NCBI GenBank assembly: GCA_900660155.1
Contig: CABFPE010000125.1
Coordinates: 542,616 to 606,615 of the forward strand
DNA from: Hofstenia miamia
Lineage: Eukaryota; Xenacoelomorpha; Acoela; Hofsteniidae
DNA: 64,000 nt
Direction of reading: 5' to 3'
The position numbers were made by a program, and so were the translations under genes. A model generated the notes under the pieces. The model was not told the DNA's origin and searched no databases. It saw only the letters and a program-made list of their open reading frames with translations. This document shows, piece by piece, positions 49,941 to 62,058 of this stretch (position 1 is its first letter; the number at the start of each line of letters is the position of its first letter).

Positions 49941-50869
49941 GGAGTTATGAGATTTTACTTATTTATATATATATATATTATTTAGTGAATTATGAGCATT
50001 TAGAGTAGTTTAAGGTTAAGTACAGTGGACAAGAAGTGAGAAACATATTTTTCCGTCAGGCGAATGAATAGCTTTACCAAAAATTCGTATAATGTGACTT
50101 TCCTACCTTTGAAGTGTATGACCGTAATTAGAGCGACAATGCTTAGTGACGACACTGCAAATGTGAGATTGATATGTATGAGAACATTTCTCAATGTTTG
50201 CTTGATTTCTTCTCAAATACTTTTCTTAAACTTTGTCTTCAATCGTATCGGTTGTGTAGGCGTATAGTAGAATATTAACTGAAATGTCACAGATCATAGT
50301 TGACTGAATTTTGTGCAAGTTTTAGAAATTTGGAACAAAGCACTCAACGTTTCTATCAAGCTTTGAAAGCATAATAAATACAAAACCATTGCGAACATTT
50401 TATTATTAGTTTTAAATTAATTTGCAGTTTCATTTTAATTCTAAACGAATTCGCAATCCTAATCTAAAACACAAACTACCATTTCATGAACGGTTTGAAA
50501 TCCCGTAGGAAAACACCATTCCATGCTACGCATTTGTTGGACTCGATTAGTTTTTAATGATTTCCTTTCTTATTACAACAATCTCATCTCATTTTTATTT
50601 CGTTTCATTATTTCAAACAAATAGTTGAAAGCGCGTTTGCAGCCATCTAAGTTTTTAGCTAAACAAATTTACCCCTATCTTTATTATTAACTCTGCGTGA
50701 ACTTTGGAAAACTTCTTATTTAAAAGTTAACAAACATACAAGTGCTTTCTGTATTAAAGGAGATTGTTGCAATGCAAAATTTTATCATTATAATTAATTT
50801 AAATAGGTATGTATAATGATAACTCAAGCACTCACATTTAGAACATAAACATTTGTTTAACCTTAAACA

Positions 50870-51250
50870 ACCAGGGGATTTTGAATTTTTTTATGATCGT
50901 GTAAAAAATCTTTAATCATCTGCACTACCTCTGAGTATGCGCAAAGCACTCCTCAATGGATTTTGGATAGCTTTTCACATGTAAAGAAAGGCTCAATGCT
51001 CTTTGTTGCTTCCAAGGCTCAAAACCTTATAATTTAAATCTTTTTCAAAAATTCGAAATTTTTAAAGAGAAATTGTTAATATTTTCAACCACTTCATCCA
51101 CAACAACGCGTTTGATAGAAATCTTGAACATTACATTAAATCATATTCTCCAATAGACCAGACAGGCCGTCCGATTTTCAAATTTATTATTAGGCTAGGA
51201 GAAAATTATTTGTAAACGCTTGGTCCTTTAAAATGGAGCCCAGACAGTTT
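50870..51250 (+). repeat. Dispersed repeat R1, copy g
   Basis: Uninterrupted + strand copy with CTACCTCTGAGTATGCGCAA, TTTGTTGCTTCCAAGGCTC, CAACCACTTC, CATTACAT, and the core TTATTAGGCTAGGAGAAAAT. It serves as the reference showing that MITE C interrupts copy d. It is inverted relative to copy f, 0.9 kb away. Confidence 0.6.
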
Positions 51251-51399
51251 GATTAAAAACTTTTCTATTATCTAAGTAAACTTGGAATTAAATGTTATAA
51301 CTAAAAATAAGTTATCTCATTTTTGCTTGTAAAACTAAGTAGTTTTGATTGATATTGTCTAATTTGCAATCAACATTTTTTTATGGGAGGGGTTATTAG

Positions 51400-51980
51400 C
51401 AAATAGGCATAAATCAAGCCAATAAATTACTTTCTGTTGCTAATGGCGTAATTTTAACCGAAATCCATTTAATGCGGAAGGGTAATTAAGAATTGATACT
51501 TATAATTCAATAGCGGAATGTTGCTGTCACCGTTAGAAAATTATTTTAACCTTTAACTTTGGCAGTCTCTTCTGAAAGGCTTAAAGTAGGATGCCGCACC
51601 AGGCTACGGAGTATAAATTCATTTCAAAGAAATGTCACTCGCGTGACTACCGGCGTAATTGTTTAAAAATCGCATTATTGAAAATAATTTGTTTCTATAT
51701 TTCCTTAATAAAAATGCTACTTTGTTAATTTAACCACTCCAATGCTTGATTAATGCGTCTTACTTTGATAATGGCTGCCCTTACATTTTAGACGATCACT
51801 AATTAAAGGCGAAACAGTATTACTTTTTATCCACGAATTAGTTTCATAGGGGCGGGTTTCCGATAAGGAGCGCGTGAAGATGGATTCAAGGTTATTTATT
51901 ATTAATGTAATTATTTCACAAATCAACTTGATTAGTGAAAATATTACTCCTCAGCTAGCCAAGCCTTAACTTCTATCATT
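51400..51980. promoter_or_regulatory. Motif-dense island in last SCAPER intron (candidate enhancer)
   Basis: Words include CTTTGAT (51763, TCF type), ATTTCAAAG, GGGGCGGG (51849, Sp/Klf type), GATAAG (51862, GATA type), CACTAATTAAAGG and GGGTAATTAAG (homeodomain type), and a GCCGCACC/CTACGGAG G+C-rich patch. There is no open frame and no kinship with the repeats of this window. It is one of the closer candidates to Islet, about 10 kb beyond the Islet stop. Confidence 0.3.
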
Positions 51981-54900
51981 AACAACTCTTCTCTCTACCA
52001 TTAGTTAAAAATTTTCAACTTTAGTGAGCTTAGATACAAATTTGCATTGATTTTTTGTTTTATAAATGCGGTTAAAATTCCACGTTTTTAGTTTTCACTC
52101 AATTTTGTTTTTTTTCGTTCATAATAGGAAAAAGGTTTCGCCACCATGCTTGCCAAAATATTTTTCCAATATTTTAATTCATTCAATATTTTATTATCAA
52201 TTTATTCCAACTTTTCACATATAAGGCAATCATTCCTATATATAAAATGCATACAGTGCCTATTTATTTTGAAAAATATTTTTTTTGATTATTTATGTGC
52301 ATAAGAAGTTGCATTTCTTTTTGACAAAACCCTAATTCGCCGCTCTGCAGTATGCGATTTCGAAATTCCTTGTATATCTAAATACAGATTGCCTAATGTT
52401 ATCAATTGCATTTATTTTATACTAATAAAATATTAGATAACTTAGGCCTACTGAAATGTACTAAGTACTGTAAGGTGTACAAAGTGATATGCGAGTTTTT
52501 ATATACTTATGTATTTATATATATATATAATGTGTGTGTTGTGTATATGTATTAAACTTTGCATAAAAATGTAGTATTTCCATACATTTTTGCAAGAATA
52601 TTCTCAGAAATGCTTCAAAGTGCATTAACGTAGAAATTGCATAACTTACAAACTTCTCTCGTTATTCAATCATTACGCTATATTTTGCATACTATAAATA
52701 TTGAAGGTGTTTTTAATGCGTACGCCTAAACAGGAGCATTAATTATAAACAAAATGTCATATTGAAATATTCATATGATATTTGACTTCATAATCAAAGA
52801 ATCTGATGCAAAAATCTGAATTAGAACGTTAATCTTGGCAAAATCTGTTTAGTAGTATTGCATTCGAAACAGTTTCGCTATACTGTGGACCATTGTTTGA
52901 ATAAAATTACTATAGTGAAAATATATTCCAGTTGTTGCTCATTCAAAATATAGTTTAGATACGTTTTTTAAAGAGTTCTCGAATGGAAATTGACAGATTT
53001 ACGATGTCTTAAAATCGGAGAAAAGCTTTTACGGCAACAACACTGAAGTGATGTTAACATATAAATTCTTTTAAAAGATAATCAAGAAAACTATTTCTTT
53101 TAGTTTTCTTAGACTATGGTTAGACTACATGGTTGGTTACGCGTGATCTGTCACATTTTGGTGGAACCGCACGTCTAACCACCCGAGATAACAATCACAT
53201 AGTCTAACTGCAGCTTTAATCTTGTTCAAAAATAATTATCATGAGGGAATTGAAATATTAAAAATAAAATCACATTAGAATTCGTAGTTCAGAGTTGGAC
53301 TGGGCCTTGTTGTAACTAAATAGAAAATGATGAATATCCGCCGCTCATTGGAAATGTATGCAATTTTTCTTCTACAACGTTAATCAGACGTACTTTTTGT
53401 AAAAAACGTCGTAATTGCTATTGAAATTTGGAATAAGTTTCATTCTTTATTTCTGCTTTGTAGTGAGAAAAACACCGTTCTGCTTCAAATGCATTAAATA
53501 ATGCTTCTCCTAACTTTGTTTGCGTTATTAATTTCTTACAGTCCATTGTACTTCATAGGACAATGATAAGTCTACCCAAAATGTTTCTTAGCTTCTATAC
53601 TGCAACTTAATTCAAAGATTTCAACTTCTAATGTTTTTAAGAATGTAGCATTCAATAGAGTTTTACTTCCGATCTCCTGGGACACAAAACGCACCTTTTC
53701 CTTTTATAATATGGAATCATTCCTTCTACGCATCATCGATAACTTACATTATGTGCATAGACTTCAATATCAATAATTATTTAATGTTTCTTTCCTATGA
53801 TAACCACTGTATAATAATTTTAGAAAATCCATCTTTTTAAAACTTGTTCTTTTACTTACATGTATTTTAATGCTATCAAATGTGCGTTCTTGTGTGGATG
53901 TTTTGATTGGCAATAAAATTGATTATGTAGTTTGGACGCTTAGTTGATGTTGATCTCTCGTTATTTTATTTGGAGGTTTTCGAAAGATTGTTAATAGAAA
54001 TTGTAAATTTGCAAGCCCACGATGTCGACCACTTTCAAGTCTTGCTTATTTTCAGTTGTAAAAGAATTACCGACTTGTTTGTTTATAAAACATGTAATTA
54101 GATATTTTGAAGCAATTAGTTTGTGGTGAAGAATAATGATAGTTTGGAAGTAGTTTTTGATTGGGTAATTGTATCATCTTCGTAGTTTAATTGTTTCTTT
54201 CTCTCTCTAAAGGATCGTAATTTACTTTTAAATTGTTTGAAGTGAGCGTCGTTCAAATGGTGAATAAAACATCTTTTGTGTTCTCTCCAAACTATACTGC
54301 GCTTCTAATTAGCCCATCGTGTCCGTTGTAATACAACTTTATCGGCATTGGAAAAGTATCCAACTTCCTACGTAGTTTTACTTTACCCAAGTCACCAGAA
54401 GCAACCAACCTATCCTAAGTGCGTCTCTGCTTTTTTAAGCGTGAAAACCTGTTTCTTTAAGTTATTTATAATTTTAACTCAAATAGCTTGTAATTATGAG
54501 AAATAATTAATGAACTAAACCAACTCTAGATCATACAATACGCACTCCAATTGTTTTCCTTCAATATTGCGTTATAAATTCACATTTCATGTAATGGCTT
54601 CGTCTCTTAGGTATACAGCAGCTTTGATTTCTTTCATAAAAATGCATGCTTCATTGTATTGAATTTTAGAGAATAAATTTTTCAGTTCATTAACAATTTC
54701 TAAACATCGTGTAATGTTTCTTGTTCAAGAGCGGTTAAACTTTACATTGAATAGAATTTGTTAGGAAATGTAATATGACTATAAAAATGAAAAATTTTGA
54801 TTGTGAAAAGTTGTAGTTGAGAGAAGTTGTTTTTTACTATTCCAAACCAGTTATTTTAATAGTGTAATAATCATATTTTTTCATCTTCATTTGCATGGGT

Positions 54901-55171
54901 GTATTCATATGTAAATACATTACATTTGGAGGTGATCTACTAGGTTTTTTTCCAATATGCTTACAACGATATGATGATACAGGATGTAATTGTTTACTCA
55001 GCTTTCCATCAAGTTGCTGAACATTTTCCCATGTTTGTTTAAAAAGTCCGCATATATCCATTTGTCACACATCATTGATGTTTTGCAATTTAGTAATCGC
55101 TGCTGTTTCAAATGTTGAAACGGTGAATTATTTTATAAATTGTAAATTGACTGCCTTGGTAGCGCTTTCAG

Positions 55172-55390
55172 TCTTTGTTTGTCTCGGATAAATGCATTGC
55201 TTACATTGTCTTACATGTAATAGAAAATGATTGTCAGACTCTTTCATGTGTTTTGCAAACGCACTTTGAAAATGATAGCGAGGTGATTAATTCGCCTCAC
55301 TCGTCTCCTATTATTCAGAACACATTCATGATAAGAATGGATTTCCTGCTGCAGCAGTTGCATAGAAATCTGCAAGCATTTCTATTATAA
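55172..55390 (+). other. Unassigned exon-like frame ending in a stop
   Basis: After a good acceptor (GGTAGCGCTTTCAG), a phase-0 frame reads SLFVSDKCIAYIVLHVIEND, CQTLSCVLQTHFENDSEVIN, SPHSSPIIQNTFMIRMDFLL, QQLHRNLQAFLL and stops at 55388-55390. The composition is protein-like. It cannot follow the SCAPER microexon, whose phase needs two more bases and would meet a stop at once, and it lacks the conserved SCAPER end, which is found at 60684. It might be a terminal exon of a nested + strand gene with the segments at 21404 and 24182, or chance. Confidence 0.25.
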
Positions 55391-56349
55391 ATAAGGGTAA
55401 GTTCAAAGATTGAAAATTGCTTCTCGACAATTAGCGTTTTGTGTGTATTGGGTGAAGAGAAATTGCTTTTTCATTCAATTTTGCTCTTGTTTGTTAAATT
55501 GCCAACTATGCAGTATCGCGTAGTCTTTAATTAAAAGAAATGTTACAAACTATTTGTGCATGACTGCGTATTTAACTTTCTCTGGTTTTGCAATGACCTT
55601 GGTACGCAGAAACTCTTTCGCTACGCTCCTCATCTTTTAATTAAACCAGTTTTTGTAAATTGCTTAATTAACTGATAGTTGAATACACATGAAGACTTTG
55701 TGACCCTTGATTCGGCCTTCAGTGTTAAAAGTGAAACGAGCCAATTTTAAGTCCATTGTTCCCTTCTTAACAACAACCTCTGTTAGAAAAACTTTCCTAA
55801 ATCACTCATTTATCTTAATTGAACTATGACCTATCCGGATTATTTTAGCCTTTTGACTTTTGAAATCCATTTTTACAATAAATCGGCCTTACCTATTCAA
55901 TTCTTTACCTATTTCTTCAATTATTCCAGCACAATGAATATATTTTCCAATTAATACGTTTTGTACGGTACTCCATACCATTCATTTCAACTTTAAAATT
56001 TTAGTCTGTAGTGCATGAGAGATAGAAATACAAAAAATGATCTATCAGAGTATGGCACACATGTTCCTTTTCTGTTTGAAGCTAAAATCTGTTTTTCAAT
56101 TTCATTTTGTATTGAGTTTTATTGTAGGCCGTTGGATTATGTTGAATTGCAAATTGTTAGCAAAGATATACTGTTATCACAGTACAATAGACAAAAATAA
56201 ATTTAATAGGTTTTTGCAAAGACACAATTTGTTCAATTTGAGAATGCGACCTCGAGCTTAGTATCGCTAACCAGTGGAGGGGTCCCAGGGTTCCATATTC
56301 GGGCTCATCTTTTCGTAATCAATAGATGATAACTTTAACGATTTTTGGT

Positions 56350-56705
56350 TTTACACATTAGATTATTGCCAATTATTGGCAATCATCGTTGTGAGCTGAC
56401 AACCAAGATTACTAGTGCTTCATATTTCTGTTAGGAGTAAGTCGTTCAAGATGAACAAAAGTGACTTATTCCCTGAAATAACTAAAGGCAATTTGGCTAT
56501 CTCATGGATGTGACATCACAACATAAGGTGCACGTCCTAAAATCGCAAATGTGAGAAATAAGGTTAACGTTAAGCTTTTAATATACAGAGTGGTGAATTC
56601 GGTGGAGAAAGCTTTGCACTATATTAAGCAGAACAGCATCCTAAACAATAGATTAATCGATTTCCATTATTGCAATAATTTCAATACCAATTAAATATTG
56701 TCTAC
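56350..56705 (+). repeat. Dispersed repeat R2, copy 2
   Basis: Carries the ATTGCCAATTATTGGCAAT palindrome (about 56363), then CTGACAACCAAGATTACT and, at the right end, ATTATTGCAATAATTTCAAT. The block order is as in 4461-5085, which is longer. Confidence 0.5.
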
Positions 56706-59700
56706 CCCTGATCTACAGATGATCACAATCTGAAGATCCTTGTTTGGACTAGAATGCCCTGGTGAACAATACCCACTAAAGATTTTACCTGCTAGTTTCC
56801 GATTTTGCTGAACACTTGTAAACATTTTCAGTCTATATATTAATTGCCAATTCCAATATGAATATTTTAATAGAGAAAGATTACTCTAATATTTCGGCAT
56901 TCTAGCAATCTTCTGGAGCGTTCTAGCTAAATTGGCATTTCCTTTAATAATGGAATTGCTCACTTTCGGAATAATTACTTTACATATTATTCTAAAGGCG
57001 CACCATTTTGCATAATTTTAAAAATTTTGCAGGGCACAGCAGATTGTACTTTGCACCTATTTTTCATTAAAAGTGTCAATGTTGATATTTTCCGTAAAAA
57101 CCATGCATTGTATCAATTCTTTATATAATAAAGCTAAAATCTGAATGTACATCCATGTGAATATTAAGTTCATTGAGTCTTTAACAGATAACGTCGATGA
57201 TTTTCAGAATCTCAAAACAGATCTTCGGTCATAATAAGCAGTTATTTTAAATATTTCCGTTTGCTAAAACCCTAGGCAATTTATATGAGGGATTTCAATG
57301 AACCTTGAAATGGAATTCGAACTCTATATTGTAAATATAGGCTGTCTTCAATCTTTATGGATCTAAATCCAAAGAAATTGTCCCATAAAATGATGACACT
57401 TTTGAACTAATAAATAAATGATTTGAATTCGAAGTGGTGGTGCATTTTTGTAGTTAAGCTAATGAATAATTAATTCAAAAGGTGTCATATGTTTTGATTT
57501 TTATATGCTGACTCATGTTACTAAAACATTAGTACCGTAACTGAAGCACAGCACATAGGGAATAGTGTTTGGTGTCATCAATTTTTAAAACAATTGTTTT
57601 TTGAAATTGTTTTTGTAAAAGATCAGCTATCGGTTTCGTAAAGCTGTGGTTCCTTTGGAGCACTGTATCAGAACAATAGATCTACGCGATTACTCCTAAG
57701 CAATAAGCTAGTCATTAAAGACATTCGTGTTGCTTGCTGGTTTCCTTTAAAAAAGTCATTTAATTTATGTTGCCGAAATAGTGTTAAATATTTTAAGCAA
57801 AAAACCGTTGAAAAATTTTGGTTTGTAGCAACCTCGATACAGAATCAATATAAACTCGTTGATTAACTTAGATTTTTGCTATGCAATAGCTTGATAAATT
57901 TTTATTTTCCTACTTTAGAGTGAACCCAACTCTTTAAGTCTGTGTCCATAGAAAATGTATTCTTAAGAAATGGAGTTCGATGCTTTTGTTATTTCAGATA
58001 TCATATGTAAGTCGCTAGGTGAAATTCGCAAAATATTGAAACTCATCAGACGCCTAATTTAGAGAACGATTCACGGTGACCTGAGGCCTGGCCAGTGTTG
58101 TCCTTACAGTGCAAGAACAAAAACGCACACAAAACACTTACTAGAGAGTTCAAAAAAAACTCAGAACAATTTTTGAGAAAGCTTACAACAAAGTAAATTA
58201 TTTCGTTTGGAATCATCTTCATAATACTTTATGATGACCTGAAATGATTTGCATATAAAAATCAACAGAAGCCAGTCTTATCACAGGAGTAAGAAAGAAT
58301 TATCTAGGCTTCATCGAAGTTTTGTTTTCTCGTATCCGTTTATCATTGTTTCATTTTCGAGAAGAAATGTTGTTTAAAAGAGGACACTACTCGAAATTAA
58401 TTATTTTGGTCAAACGAACGTCACTTGAATTCTTAGTAATAACCCATCATCAGGATGGTCTAGGTGATTATTATTTAAAATGGAATATTCCATTGGTGTT
58501 TTCACAAAGTATAATAATTACCTATAAAAGTTATCAGATGCTCATTTTGGTAAATCACTGCTACCCTAAAATAAAATGTACATAAAGCAGGCAACATGGT
58601 TTTTCGATAAAAAATTCAGTGCACTCTCATTGTGCAAATAATCAAGACTGATTGACAGCCAAATTCACAAGTTTCAATTAGAAAGAAGAATGCTGCCTTC
58701 ACCGGATCTTATTCATTGGACAACAATATCCAGTCAGTTTAATGGACAACACTTACAGTAGCATGGAAGTTCCAATGAAGAAATTACCTTCCCAAGTGTT
58801 TTCAATACATTATTGAGGAAATCCTAACTTTTTTTATTGTTTCTTGAATTTTGAGCCTATCCTATATTCCTCATAATGTCTTTGTTAATTAAGAATACTG
58901 TAAAATCTGGGTAAGGTTCTTATTGAGTACCCTGTGTATTTAAATCATGGATAGGCTTAGAATTGCCATACTTCTTGGGAGAATTTAAATTGCCGTACTC
59001 TGGTATTGAGTGGTTCTTACAGAATAAATGCTTCGAGTGATTCTCTGCTTTATTTGATTTTTCAACAGCAATTACTTCTCATTGTTTTGCTTTTAAATGT
59101 GATTGATAATAGCCATACAAACCTACTGTATCTTTAAAGATGACAACCATTTTTAGCTTAAAATTTTTTTGAAAGCCACTAAAAATAAATGCTTTTTATT
59201 GTGAAAATTGATTTTGACGCTTGCGAATATTTAGTGTTTTAACGAGTATACATAAAATTTCTCACTTTTTTTACTCGTTAAATTGAACACAGTTTTTCTC
59301 CAATTATTTCCCATGAAGTTTTTGTACCAGATATTTCATTTTTAAAATGCAGAGAATGTTTATGCATAATTTAAATGTTATAAAAGTTGTATAAAACCGA
59401 AATCTGTCTTTAAAAAAACATATTTACTAGGCCAAAGGCAGGCCGGAGTTAGACCTCATTGTTCAAAAAGCAGGTTTGCGGTTATGTGTTGTGTACAAAA
59501 CCTAATCATGTAGCATAAACATTTTTGGACGTTTAGATTCTTACATTTTACGAAATACTTAATGAGGAATATAACTAGAAAACTGGTGTGGTGGTTATAG
59601 GTATTTTTATTGCAAAATTTTTTAACAATTTAGAAGTCGAATATATTTAAATGAACAAAATAGAAGAGTTTTTTATTTTACTAAAAAGACATTCAGAAAC

Positions 59701-59842
59701 TGTTTTATTTTTTAAAAAGATTTGGTGTAAGAAAAAATAGCGAAGCATTTGGTGGTTCTAACACTTTTTTTAAAATTGTTGTTATATAAAGTACTTATAT
59801 TTCCTCATATATTAAGGAAAACGTTATTTTTATTTTCGTTAC

Positions 59843-60025
59843 TACAGATAGTGGTCGACTTACGACCGTGATTGATTCCGACCAACTGGTCGTAAGTCGA
59901 TATAATCGTAACTCAGTCTATATATGTAAAAATAGAAAAGTTTGTAAACGACTGCTAAATAAGTTTACTGATTGCAAACAATTAGCAACTCTTTGTAAGT
60001 CGTCGTATGTCGACGACTATCTGTA
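59843..60025. mobile_element. pogo/Tigger-like MITE flanked by TA
   Basis: The element occupies 59845-60023 (179 bp). The left end CAGATAGTGGTCGACTTACG and the right end on the other strand CAGATAGTCGTCGACATACG differ at two positions. A TA dinucleotide directly flanks both ends, the target duplication of Tc1/mariner-type transposons. The tip resembles pogo/Tigger ends of the CAGGTAGTCC-CGACTTACGA type. It has no transposase frame; the 88-codon - strand frame that overlaps it is a shadow. Confidence 0.8.
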
Positions 60026-60479
60026 ATATGACCAGTCTTGTAGAAAACCTCAACAATTCGTCGCATATCCAGTATTAATGTAGGCCTGCATATTATATAA
60101 AGTTTGCCATCAAAGAAATAATGTATTGTCTTGAAAATAAACTGCAACACTAAAAATACAAATGAGCGTATTTTTAAGTGTTTTTGATATCCATTTCTTA
60201 TTTTCAAAATAGTTTTATGCAGAAGCAACAAACAATCTCTTAATTTTTCGAATCACTAATTTTTAATTTTCAGATTCGGTAAATTACCTTTCTTTCGCTT
60301 AATTGCTATCTTTTTAATTGCGTATTTTTCAAGGACTGGAATTCAAATTGGCTGCTTAAGTCGTGTCAAGACTGCTAAATTTTTCACAATATCATCGAAT
60401 TTAATTTTTCTTGTTTGTAAATGAAAATTGGTGTTTAAATTTTTTCTCATTAATTGATATTTTGAAAGTCGGTTACTTT

Positions 60480-60683
60480 TTATAAGTTTTTATCTGTTTT
60501 ATTTCGAACAGATGATGAACTGTTGTCAGAATCTTCACGTAAGTGTCTTCTTTATAACAATGGCGTGTTTGAAGCGGGCTGCCTTTGCCTACCTGTCACT
60601 AACTCTGTCATAACTTTCTCGTGATTGCTCTTTCACTAGTTGACACCTGCCACTTGTTACCCTCTAACAAATCTCTTGTTTAG
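60480..60683. promoter_or_regulatory. Motif-rich end of the last SCAPER intron
   Basis: The 200 bp before the terminal exon are less A+T-rich and contain ACAATGG (60557, SOX type), TACCTGTCAC, and TTGACACCTGCC (60640, overlapping T-box-like and E-box-like cores). Some of this may serve splicing of the terminal exon. A regulatory role for Islet, whose 3' end is 1.3 kb away, is only a possibility. Confidence 0.22.
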
Positions 60684-60751
60684 CTTTCCGTTTTGCCCGA
60701 CGCTTTCCCATCGCCCATTGGAACTCCGCTTTGCAATTCTTCTCATCTTGA
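60684..60751 (+). CDS. SCAPER: SCAPER, terminal coding exon
   Basis: Acceptor CTCTTGTTTAG. The first two bases complete the codon opened by the microexon (A+CT, Thr). The frame then reads FRFARRFPIAHWNSALQFFS, one further Ser, and TGA. This matches the short conserved C-terminus of SCAPER, in vertebrates of the form NRFP..AW.EARQFF, immediately before the stop. The exact phase fit with the exon at 48929 supports both. No AATAAA is visible on this strand within about 1 kb after the stop, so the end of the transcript cannot be placed; the gene converges on Islet. Confidence 0.88.
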
Positions 60752-61446
60752 ACGAAGTTTGTCAGTAATCGTGCTGAACTTTATTAGAGATGCATATTAA
60801 TTTAATTTCATTTGTAAATTCTTTGAGTGCCAAATCTTTTTGTAAATTAACTTTAAGTTGTGTGAAACTAATTTATTTTGTAAAATACATTTAATTTCTA
60901 CACTCTAATTTTAAAACTACATGGCCATGATCTTCAAAAACTTTATTGAGTCACTATTTCAGGCTATGCCTTGCAGTAACATTTATGATGATTGCTAATG
61001 TTGTCTACAAGTTGGAAAAATTATTATGAAATGGTTTCTTAAAACAACCTGAGATTGTTTTGAAAAAGTAGTTCTGTGCGTTTTTGGCAATTGTTGAAGT
61101 ACTAAAATTCTAACATCCTTAAATTACAGTAAATTGGCTGGATTGTTTTAAATATATGCATCAATTTGATAATTTTCAGATTCAGAGGAAGAAACTATTT
61201 ATATTTTAAAAAGGTTAGTTTTAATAACAGCTGAAGCATTTGTTAGCGAATGACCAATGAATGGTTTAATATGATAAAATGTTTTCTCTTGAATTCAGTT
61301 GATTTATTTTGAAAATTGTTACTGCTCTTCTATTGGTTAAATTTTCTCACATTCGCATTTGTTAAAAAATGTATTCCAAGACATTAATGTTTCAATAACA
61401 TATTGGTAATTGGCTGCTTTTTGCTGTTGAGGATAACAGTTAAACA

Positions 61447-61452
61447 TTTATT
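61447..61452 (-). terminator. Possible polyadenylation signal for Islet
   Basis: TTTATT on the + strand reads AATAAA on the - strand, about 520 bp after the Islet stop codon. It is the nearest canonical hexamer on that side, but in A+T-rich DNA the hexamer is common. Confidence 0.25.
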
Positions 61453-61751
61453 AATGATAGGGTGTCATTTGACAACAAACAAGGTTAATTTATGAAGAAA
61501 ACTGTTTTAGTTTCAGCAACACGTCCACCTGTTTTTGAATGTATTTCTATTTTTTTTCAATCACATATATATATATTGATAAATTTTCTTAAGATCATTG
61601 AATCTTAATTTTTTGGAAGAATTTAGAAGTTTGTACATGATTACCTATTTGGTTACTGTTCAGATATAATTTACATGAATAATCAATATTAGAAATTTAA
61701 TGAATAACACTAAATGTGAACGAAGATGATTAATTACAATATGGTAATAAA

Positions 61752-61756
<5 letters not shown>

Positions 61757-61791
<35 letters not shown>
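61757..61791. repeat. (AT)n microsatellite
   Basis: An uninterrupted TA run, probably within the Islet 3' UTR. Confidence 0.95.
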
Positions 61792-61792
<1 letters not shown>

Positions 61793-61968
61793 AAATAAAA
61801 AAATGAAAAGTAATAGTTGATATAACTATTAATACTGAATGTACAAATGTCTATCAAATTGTGAACAATAATCAATATTTACAAAACTATCTACAGAGGC
61901 AACAAAAATTGGCAATTGTTTGTATATTAGCAGTCTCCAACGTCCAGCATATGGAAAGTATTAAATGA

Positions 61969-62058
61969 TTAATCACTGGGTATTGATAGAGAGCAGTCGC
62001 TACCAGGTGATCCGATGCCATCAGACATTACAGAGTTTGGGCCATTGTCATAATTGAG
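61969..62058 (-). CDS. Isl: Islet LIM-homeodomain protein, terminal coding exon
   Basis: On the - strand, acceptor AATAGTATTTAG is followed by 29 codons and TAA: LNYDNGPNSVMSDGIGSPGS, then DCSLSIPSD. It starts in phase 0, as the donor of the upstream exon requires. Vertebrate ISL1 ends with a terminal exon of the same kind (VNFSEGGPGSNSTGSEV...), so the split point and the Asn/Gly/Ser-rich, acidic character agree, though the sequence is diverged. Islet proteins are nuclear transcription factors specifying motor neurons, endocrine and other cell types. On its own this exon would not be diagnostic; its assignment depends on the exon at 63408. Confidence 0.8.
   Translation of the reverse strand, partial: LNYDNGPNSVMSDGIGSPGSDCSLSIPSD

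Larger units (their letters stand above)
48972..60683 (+). other. SCAPER: Last SCAPER intron (11.7 kb)
   Basis: This phase-1 intron begins GTGAGT and ends CTCTTGTTTAG. It contains MITE E only 50 bp after the donor, R1 copies f and g, a motif-dense block at 51400-51980, one exon-like frame at 55172, R2 copy 2, and a pogo-like MITE near its 3' end. Nothing was recognised in the long stretches 52000-55100 and 56750-59800 apart from A+T-rich sequence and short AT runs. Confidence 0.8.
60752..61968. other. Intergenic gap and 3' UTRs between convergent SCAPER and Islet
   Basis: Only 1,217 bp separate the two stop codons, so the 3' UTRs probably fill most of it or overlap. It contains an (AT)n array (61757-61791) and a short one near 61566. 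No open frame, repeat copy or MITE was recognised. Confidence 0.8.

Noticed and set aside
59965-60231. 88-codon - strand frame
   Set aside because: It overlaps the end of the pogo-like MITE, has a Lys/Phe/Ile-rich chance composition and no family.
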